A stretch of 5,270 nt of DNA from Oscillospiraceae bacterium UBA3851 (lineage in GTDB: Bacteria; Bacillota; Clostridia; Oscillospirales; Oscillospiraceae): assembly GCA_002392625.1 (NCBI GenBank), contig DGHJ01000023.1:8482-13751 (forward strand), written 5' to 3'. Each line of letters begins with the position of its first letter. Position 1 is the first letter of the stretch. Below the pieces are notes generated by a model. It did not search any database, had not been told where the DNA came from, and worked only from the letters and a program-made list of their open reading frames with translations. Below, piece by piece: positions 1-3,986 of the stretch. The translations under genes and the position numbers were made by a program.

Positions 1-909
1 AACAAGGAGTACATCCTCAAGCGTGTGGCGGAGGTCTCCGCCCTGCAGGATGAGATCGATGATCTGGCCGACACCCTGGCCAAGCCGGCGCGGGTGAAGA
101 AGATCATCATCGACGAGCTGACAGCCGTCCGCAAGAAGTACGCCCAGCCCCGGAAGACGGAGATCGTCTACGGTGACCAGGTGGAGGATTACGAGGAAAC
201 GGAAGCGGTAGAGGACTATCCCGTCCACCTGTTCCTCAGCCGGGAGGGGTATTTCAAGAAGATCACCCCCCAGTCCCTGCGGATGTCCGGCGAGCAGAAG
301 TTCAAGGAGGGCGACAGCCTCCGCCAGACCTTCGCCGCCACCAACGCCGCCGAGATCATGTTCTTCACCGACCGCCAGCAGGTCTACAAGTCCCGCGCCG
401 CCGACTTCGGCGACACCAAGGCCTCGGCGCTGGGCGACTATCTGCCCGGCAAGCTGGGCATGGACGAAGGGGAGAACGTGATCTACGCCTGCCTCCCCGG
501 CGACTACACCGGCTATATGCTGTTCCTCTTCCAGAACGGCAAGGCCGCCAAGGTGCCGCTGGACGCCTACCGCACCACCTCCAACCGCCGCAAGCTCACC
601 GGCGCCTACAGCGACAAGTTCCCCCTGGCTGATATGATCTATCTGCCTGAGGATACGGAGCTGGCCCTCTACACCAGCGAGCCGCGGGCGCTGCTGTTCC
701 ACACGTCGCTGCTGCTGCCCAAGGCCACCCGCGCTACCCAGGGCGTGGCGGTGATGAACATCAAGCCCAAGTACCGCCTGGAGCGCGTGGCGCCGGCCAC
801 GGACACAGGCATCGTCAACATGAGCCGCTACCGCTCCCGCTCCATCCCCGCCGCCGGCGCGCTGCTGAAGCCGGAGGATTCCGACGAAAAGCAGTTGGAG
901 CTTCTGTAA
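1..909 (+). CDS. Type IIA DNA topoisomerase subunit A, ParC/GyrA-like, C-terminal part (5' end outside window)
   Basis: This is the 3' end of a gene in frame from base 1, 302 residues before the TAA stop. The A subunit of type IIA topoisomerases cuts and rejoins DNA, while its partner B subunit hydrolyses ATP. Residues 1 to about 54 form the end of the long coiled coil of the breakage-reunion domain, finishing in the typical KKYAQPRKTEI segment. From about residue 74, propeller-type repeats follow (VHLFLSREGYFKKI near 75-88, IMFFTDRQQVYKSR near 119-132, YMLFLFQNGKAAKVPL near 172-187, ALLFHTSLLLPKATR near 230-244). These form the DNA-wrapping C-terminal domain. No GyrA box (QRRGGKG-like) is seen; its expected place carries LRMSGEQKFKEG. 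This favours a topoisomerase IV-type or divergent paralogue over true gyrase. A B-subunit gene probably lies upstream, outside the window. The catalytic tyrosine lies outside the fragment. Confidence 0.9.
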   Translation, partial: NKEYILKRVAEVSALQDEIDDLADTLAKPARVKKIIIDELTAVRKKYAQPRKTEIVYGDQVEDYEETEAVEDYPVHLFLSREGYFKKITPQSLRMSGEQKFKEGDSLRQTFAATNAAEIMFFTDRQQVYKSRAADFGDTKASALGDYLPGKLGMDEGENVIYACLPGDYTGYMLFLFQNGKAAKVPLDAYRTTSNRRKLTGAYSDKFPLADMIYLPEDTELALYTSEPRALLFHTSLLLPKATRATQGVAVMNIKPKYRLERVAPATDTGIVNMSRYRSRSIPAAGALLKPEDSDEKQLELL

Positions 910-920
910 GCAATTCTGTC

Positions 921-948
921 ATTGCGAGGGCCGCAGGCCCGCGGCAAT
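921..948. repeat. REP-like palindrome in the spacer between the topoisomerase and lipoprotein genes
   Basis: A 28-base imperfect palindrome: outer arms ATTGC (921-925) and GCAAT (944-948), a small internal loop, inner arms GGGCC (928-932) and GGCCC (936-940), and a GCA apex. It sits 11 bases after the upstream stop codon, within a 77-base spacer. Short elements with ATTGCGAG...GGCAATC ends are familiar as dispersed intergenic palindromes in many bacterial genomes. Only one copy is in this window, so dispersal cannot be shown here. There is no U-tract directly after it, so it is a poor intrinsic terminator. It may act as an mRNA 3' stabiliser. Confidence 0.6.
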
Positions 949-986
949 CCGTAACCCTCTTATTTCCCCCGAAAGGAGGCCCCTCC

Positions 987-1766
987 ATGAAATGTAAGAA
1001 GCTGATCCGCTTTTTCTCTCTGGCTCTGGTCTGCGTCCTGCTCAGCGGCTGCGGCTCCTTCCTGAACCGGGAATACGGCGTCACCGAGCCGCACAGCGCC
1101 GGCTATTTCGGCAGTGAGGACCGCTCCGTCATGCGGATCGAGAACTACCAGGACCTGGTCAACGCCCTGCTGATGCTGGTGGATCAGCGGGCGGTGGAGG
1201 CCACCGTGTGGTTCTATCCCAGCCGCGAGACCCCCAATGCCGCCGAGGCCACGGAGCGCGCCTGCAACGAGGTGCGGCAGGAGACGCCCCTTGGGGCCTA
1301 CGCCGTGGATTATCTGAGCTACACCGTGGACGGCAGCACCCACAATTACAGCGTGGTGCACCTGACCATCGGCTACCGCCGCACCGCCGAGCAGGTAAAC
1401 GCCATCGTCCACGCTACCGGCGTGAGCGCGCTGTACGACCTGCTGAATACGGCGGCGGACCGCGGCGCCGATTCCGTGGCAGTGCAGGTGGCCTCCTTCG
1501 GCCAGACCCAGGACGAGATCCGAGACGCCGTGGCCGCCATCCAGCTGGAGCGCTATCTGGCCGAGCACCCGCCTGTCGAGCCGGAGACGGCGGAGGAACC
1601 GGGGGAGAAGTCAGAGGATCCGTCGGAGGAAACGGAGGATCCGGAAAGCCCGGAGGGCGGGGAGACCACTCCCACGCTCCCGGAGGACGTGACGCCCTGG
1701 CAGGTGGATTTCTATCCCGCCGAGGGCACGTCCGGCATTGTGGAAGTACTGCTGAACGTCCAATAA
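987..1766 (+). CDS. Uncharacterised membrane-anchored lipoprotein with acidic Pro/Glu-rich segment
   Basis: The protein has 259 residues. A type II (lipoprotein) signal peptide is clear: positive N-terminus (KCKKLIR), hydrophobic core at residues 9-19, and lipobox LSGC with the lipidated cysteine at residue 22. It is therefore expected to be anchored on the outer face of the cytoplasmic membrane. Residues about 30-190 form a globular region (IENYQDLVNALLMLV near 51-65, GAYAVDYLSYTV near 103-114, VVHLTIGYRRTAEQVNAI near 123-140) that I do not assign to a named family. Residues about 195-235 are a low-complexity acidic linker rich in Glu, Pro, Asp and Ser. A short C-terminal strand-like tail follows (WQVDFYPAEGTSGIVEVLLNV). 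The ATG at 987 is fixed by AAAGGAGG at 972-979, seven bases upstream. The gene lies 77 bases after the topoisomerase gene on the same strand. No terminator is seen before the tRNA promoter, so it probably shares the tRNA terminator. Function unknown. Confidence 0.85.
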   Translation: MKCKKLIRFFSLALVCVLLSGCGSFLNREYGVTEPHSAGYFGSEDRSVMRIENYQDLVNALLMLVDQRAVEATVWFYPSRETPNAAEATERACNEVRQETPLGAYAVDYLSYTVDGSTHNYSVVHLTIGYRRTAEQVNAIVHATGVSALYDLLNTAADRGADSVAVQVASFGQTQDEIRDAVAAIQLERYLAEHPPVEPETAEEPGEKSEDPSEETEDPESPEGGETTPTLPEDVTPWQVDFYPAEGTSGIVEVLLNVQ

Positions 1767-1782
1767 ATTTAAAAAAGCGGGG

Positions 1783-1811
1783 TTGACAAACGGCGATCCG
1801 TGCGCTATAAT
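1783..1811 (+). promoter_or_regulatory. Consensus housekeeping promoter of tRNA-Gly
   Basis: The -35 box TTGACA (1783-1788) and -10 box TATAAT (1806-1811) both match consensus exactly, with an ideal 17-base spacer. The mature tRNA begins 13 bases after the -10 box, leaving a leader of roughly six bases. This fits a strong constitutive stable-RNA promoter. It begins 16 bases after the lipoprotein stop codon. Confidence 0.92.
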
Positions 1812-1824
1812 CAGCCTTGCGTTT

Positions 1825-1900
1825 GCGGGCGTAGCTCATCTGGTAGAGCGCGACCTTGCCAAGGTCGAGGTAGCGAGTTCGAGCCTCGTCGCCCGCTCCA
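1825..1900 (+). tRNA. tRNA-Gly (anticodon GCC)
   Basis: This is a 76-base cloverleaf with all stems intact. The acceptor GCGGGCG (1825-1831) pairs fully with CGCCCGC (1890-1896), followed by discriminator T and an encoded CCA (1898-1900). The D stem is GCTC/GAGC (1834-1837 with 1846-1849). The anticodon stem CGACC/GGTCG (1851-1855 with 1863-1867) encloses loop TTGCCAA with anticodon GCC at 1858-1860, which reads GGC and GGU glycine codons. The T stem GCGAG/CTCGT (1873-1877 with 1885-1889, one G-U pair) carries the TTCGAGC loop. It has its own consensus promoter and is followed directly by a strong hairpin terminator, so it is a single-tRNA unit. Confidence 0.97.
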
Positions 1901-1940
1901 AAAGAGGATACACCACCCACCGGGTGGTGTATCCTCTTTT
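1900..1940. terminator. Bidirectional intrinsic terminator between tRNA-Gly and the convergent reverse transcriptase gene
   Basis: This is a 19-bp perfect inverted repeat (1900-1918 with 1922-1940) around a three-base loop (ACC). Its GC-rich upper part is CACCACCC/GGGTGGTG. The outer ends are AAAA on the left and TTTT on the right, so both strands give a hairpin followed by a U-run. It starts at the final A of the tRNA CCA and ends four bases before the stop codon of the minus-strand RT gene (1945-1947). It can therefore end both convergent transcripts. Confidence 0.93.
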
Positions 1941-1944
1941 CAAT

Positions 1945-3153
1945 CTATGCCTCTTCTTTTCCGGCAAAGGCGTAGTATTCGTGGACCAGACTGCGGTATC
2001 CCAGCTTCTTCAAATCCTCATACCGGGCGTTGAACCGGGCCTTAGTATGGGTACCTTGCAGAAGAAAGCGGATGCAGTCCTGGGCGTAGCGGTCGATGGC
2101 ACGGAGACTGTCGGCGGTGTTGATGACGGAGAAGAACCAGTGGCTCCAGGTCAGCTCGTTGTCCGCTCCACCCTCCATCAGCTTTCGGTTGAAAACACGG
2201 ATGAAGGCGGCGGCCGCCCGTTCCGGACTGGCGCCGCTGCGCTGACGCCACCGCTGCAGCGCTCTGGTCTTGCGGCGCATCTTCTGCTTGAGCTTGCGGA
2301 CCGTGGCGGGGGCAATGTCATATACGCCATCCCGGCAGAAAAAGCCCAGGAAGGTCCAGCCCTCCGCCGGGGAGCTGAAGCACTCCTTGTCCGGGTTCAC
2401 CGTGAGACCGGCATCGGCCAGATAGGCCCGGACGAAAGCGGCGTGGGCCTCGGCCTCAGCCCGGTCGGGAGCAAAGAGGATGATATCATCGGAGTAGCGG
2501 GCGTAGGCCACGCCGGAGTCCGCAAAATGGCGGTCCAGCCCCCGCAGATACACGTTGGCATAAAAGGCGGAGAGAGGCGTGCCCGCCATGATCCCCTTGC
2601 TCTCGGTGATGTGCCGGTCCCCGTCCACCACCTCCGGTTCCTCCAGCAGGCGGGACAGGAAGGCAAACAACGTGGGATCTCCCGCCGTGATCTCCTCCAG
2701 CATGGGCAGCAGATGCTCCACGGGGACGGAGTTGAAGTAGTTGCTGATATCCACCTTGTAGGCAAACATCTCCCGAATGCCCGGCACCTGCGACAGGGCG
2801 CGGACAGCGTCCTTGGCGGAGCGGCGAGGCCGGAAGGAGTAGAGTCCAGGGCTGAAAACATCGTCGTAGGTGCGCAGCAGCAGGTAGGTCAGCAGCTTCA
2901 GCACGGTGTTTTCCGCCGCTGGATAGGTGTAGACCACCCGTTTTTTTCTGGTGCTCATTTTGCTGATGACTGCTCGGCGCGGCAAGGGAAATCGGTCCCC
3001 CCGCGCTATGGCCTCACAGACGGGCAGATAGGCCTGCCGGTCGATATAGTCCCGCAGCTGCCCGGCAAAGACTTTGGGACAGGCCAGCGAGGTCTTGTAG
3101 GTATAGAATTCCTCCCAGCATTCGGGCCGGGACAGCAGCTCCAGCAGTGACAT
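1945..3153 (-). CDS. Stand-alone reverse transcriptase (RNA-directed DNA polymerase), class unassigned
   Basis: This 402-residue protein has a complete set of RT motifs. RT1-like: KKRVVYTYPAAENTVLKLL (70-88). RT2: YSFRPRRSAKDAVRAL (105-120). RT3/motif A: YKVDISNYFNSV (132-143), catalytic Asp135. RT4/motif B: GIMAGTPLSAFYANVYL (187-203). RT5/motif C: YARYSDDIILFA (217-228), Asp222 and Asp223. RT6: LTVNPDKE (250-257). RT7: WTFLGFF (266-272). A basic helical thumb-like region (about 280-305) and a C-terminal region (LTWSHWFFSVINTADSL, 334-350, onward) follow. All catalytic aspartates are present, so it is probably active. Retron markers (NAxxH, VTG), the DGR motif-4 sequence and an HNH domain are not seen, and no group II intron RNA was recognised around it. 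It may belong to an unknown-group/DRT or group II-like lineage. The ATG follows GGGGAGA (3161-3167) by seven bases. It lies downstream of a structured inverted repeat and probably shares the promoter of the 182-residue protein. Confidence 0.9.
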   Translation of the reverse strand: MSLLELLSRPECWEEFYTYKTSLACPKVFAGQLRDYIDRQAYLPVCEAIARGDRFPLPRRAVISKMSTRKKRVVYTYPAAENTVLKLLTYLLLRTYDDVFSPGLYSFRPRRSAKDAVRALSQVPGIREMFAYKVDISNYFNSVPVEHLLPMLEEITAGDPTLFAFLSRLLEEPEVVDGDRHITESKGIMAGTPLSAFYANVYLRGLDRHFADSGVAYARYSDDIILFAPDRAEAEAHAAFVRAYLADAGLTVNPDKECFSSPAEGWTFLGFFCRDGVYDIAPATVRKLKQKMRRKTRALQRWRQRSGASPERAAAAFIRVFNRKLMEGGADNELTWSHWFFSVINTADSLRAIDRYAQDCIRFLLQGTHTKARFNARYEDLKKLGYRSLVHEYYAFAGKEEA

Positions 3154-3174
3154 GGCGTCATCTCCCCAAAAACA

Positions 3175-3314
3175 AAAAAGCAGAAAGAGAAGGCGTTAAA
3201 GCCCGGATAATTCCGGGAAGTACCAGACCGTACACGGACCGGCTGCCTGCGAAGCCGGGAAAAGGGTCCGTGCCGGGTCCGCCGCAGGCGCAGGGCGTTC
3301 TCTTTCTGCTTTTT
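3175..3314 (-). ncRNA. Candidate structured RNA between the 182-residue gene and the RT gene (alternatively an attenuator/terminator)
   Basis: These 140 bases fill most of the 177-base gap upstream of the RT. The ends are a 17-bp perfect inverted repeat: 3175-3191 pairs with 3298-3314 (minus-strand RNA arms AAAAAGCAGAAAGAGAA and UUCUCUUUCUGCUUUUU). It extends by two more pairs past one G-G mismatch. Inside are a 6-bp hairpin with a four-base loop (3202-3207/3212-3217) and an 8-bp stem (3233-3240/3265-3272) with a nested 4-bp stem (3241-3244/3253-3256). The loop 3245-3251 could also pair with 3283-3289. On the minus strand a U-rich tract follows (CUUUUUUGUUUUU), and the RT start lies 21 bases past the repeat. 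The outer stem resembles the a1/a2 arms that bracket retron RNA, but the RT is not retron-type. The U-tract also fits a terminator or attenuator. Which strand is transcribed is inferred from the two flanking minus-strand genes. Confidence 0.5.
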
Positions 3315-3330
3315 CGGTTGTTGATCCGGC

Positions 3331-3879
3331 TCAGCCCCGCAGAGCGTTGCCGATGCGCTGGACCACATAGGCCCTGGTGTTCCACCAGCCCTCATGGTCG
3401 TAATAGAAGCGCAGATAGGGGATGCCCTGTCTGGCGCAGTCGCGGCGGTTTTTGTACACGTCGCAGCGCTGGGACAGCACCTCCACCACAAGGGCGACAG
3501 CGCCGCCGTTCAGGAGAGTGTAGGTGACCCGCCTGCCGTTGGGAGCAGTCTCCTGCCGGACGGTGTAGCCGGGGAAGTCCTCCCGGAAGATCATCTCAAA
3601 ATACTGCCGGTAGGTGCCGTTGAAATTGAATTGGTTCTCCTCATCGGGCATGGTGGGGCCCCAGGAAAAGCCGGAGGGTCCGGACGCGGGAATGGGCTCC
3701 ACGTGGGAGCCGGTCTGCAGCTGTTCATCGTGCGCCTTAGCCTGCTCCTTCAGATTGGTCCCCGCCACAGTGTCCAGCGCGCCCAGCACGCCGTCAGCTG
3801 TAGCCTTTTCCACCGCGTCGGCGGCTTTTTTGAGCAGCTCAGATCCGGCTTCGCCCAGAAGCTTGGAAAATAGGCTCAT
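3331..3879 (-). CDS. Uncharacterised 182-residue protein, C-terminal half with possible degenerate PD-(D/E)XK nuclease-like fold
   Basis: The N-terminal 50 residues are helical and amphipathic (MSLFSKLLGEAGSELLKKAADAVEKA). A flexible linker rich in Gly, Pro and Ser follows (about 55-80). The C-terminal domain runs from about 88: YRQYFEMIFREDFPGYTV, then VTYTLLNGGAVALVVEVLS (118-136), a basic YKNRRDCARQGIPYLRFYY (142-160) and HEGWWNTRAYVVQRIGNAL. The order helix, strand, 'NGG..ALVVEV' strand, basic helix, 'GIPYLRF' strand recalls PD-(D/E)XK-type domains. The usual catalytic Asp and Lys are not evident (T121, then E-V-L at 133-135), so nuclease activity is doubtful. There is no signal peptide or membrane segment, so it is probably cytoplasmic. 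AAAGGAGGT (3887-3895, minus strand) fixes the ATG at 3879. It is the first gene after a good promoter and lies 177 bases upstream of the RT on the same strand. A functional link to the RT is inferred from this arrangement only. Confidence 0.8.
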   Translation of the reverse strand: MSLFSKLLGEAGSELLKKAADAVEKATADGVLGALDTVAGTNLKEQAKAHDEQLQTGSHVEPIPASGPSGFSWGPTMPDEENQFNFNGTYRQYFEMIFREDFPGYTVRQETAPNGRRVTYTLLNGGAVALVVEVLSQRCDVYKNRRDCARQGIPYLRFYYDHEGWWNTRAYVVQRIGNALRG

Positions 3880-3896
3880 GGAAACGACCTCCTTTT

Positions 3897-3932
3897 CTGT
3901 ATGATGCGCCGGTTGCTGTTTCTATCATACAG
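3897..3932. promoter_or_regulatory. 9-bp inverted repeat across the -10 region, possible operator
   Basis: Arms CTGTATGAT (3897-3905) and ATCATACAG (3924-3932) are exact reverse complements separated by 18 bases. The right arm covers the minus-strand -10 box (TATGAT, 3924-3929). The left arm lies about 12-20 bases into the transcript, just ahead of the ribosome site. The right arm lies upstream of the likely transcript start, so the pair is unlikely to form an RNA hairpin. A DNA site for a dimeric regulator is the simpler reading. No regulator gene is visible in the window. Confidence 0.45.
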
Positions 3933-3951
3933 GAACATAGCCGCTTGTCAA
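3924..3951 (-). promoter_or_regulatory. Sigma-70-type promoter for the 182-residue gene and probably the RT
   Basis: On the minus strand, the -35 box is TTGACA (3946-3951, exact consensus) and the -10 box is TATGAT (3924-3929, five of six), with a 16-base spacer. The predicted start near 3917 leaves about a 37-base leader before the ATG at 3879. It lies 35 bases after the ABC transporter stop codon in an unusually AT-rich stretch. No comparable promoter was found in the gap before the RT, so this one probably serves both genes. Confidence 0.75.
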
Positions 3952-3986
3952 GCATTTCTTTATCACTTTACAGCGAAATATGATAT

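Noticed and set aside
1878..1900. tRNA-Gly 3' end as an integration site or as an RT primer
   Set aside because: No second copy of the tRNA 3' segment was found near 3154-3330 or 3880-3990, and no stretch complementary to the tRNA 3' end is visible in the structured gap.
1783..3150. A 455-codon open frame on the plus strand opposite the RT gene
   Set aside because: It would start inside the tRNA promoter and run through the tRNA and terminator. Its translation shows no domain logic, while the minus strand has a full set of RT motifs. Long antisense frames are common in GC-rich coding DNA.
1945..3314. Canonical retron (msr-msd plus retron RT)
   Set aside because: The position and outer stem fit, but the RT has neither NAxxH nor VTG, and I cannot identify a branching-G context with confidence. 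Kept as an analogy only.
3175..3314. Miniature inverted-repeat transposable element
   Set aside because: Size and terminal inverted repeats would fit, but the flanking bases (3165-3174 and 3315-3324) show no target-site duplication. Flush placement before the RT favours a functional RNA or terminator. Copy number elsewhere would decide it.
1900..3330. Group II intron encoding the RT
   Set aside because: No domain V/VI-like hairpin follows the RT stop; only a tRNA-type terminator is there. No intron 5' boundary is evident upstream, and there is no HNH domain.
1945..3330. Diversity-generating retroelement
   Set aside because: Motif 4 differs from the DGR type, and no template/variable repeat pair with adenine-directed differences is present in the window.
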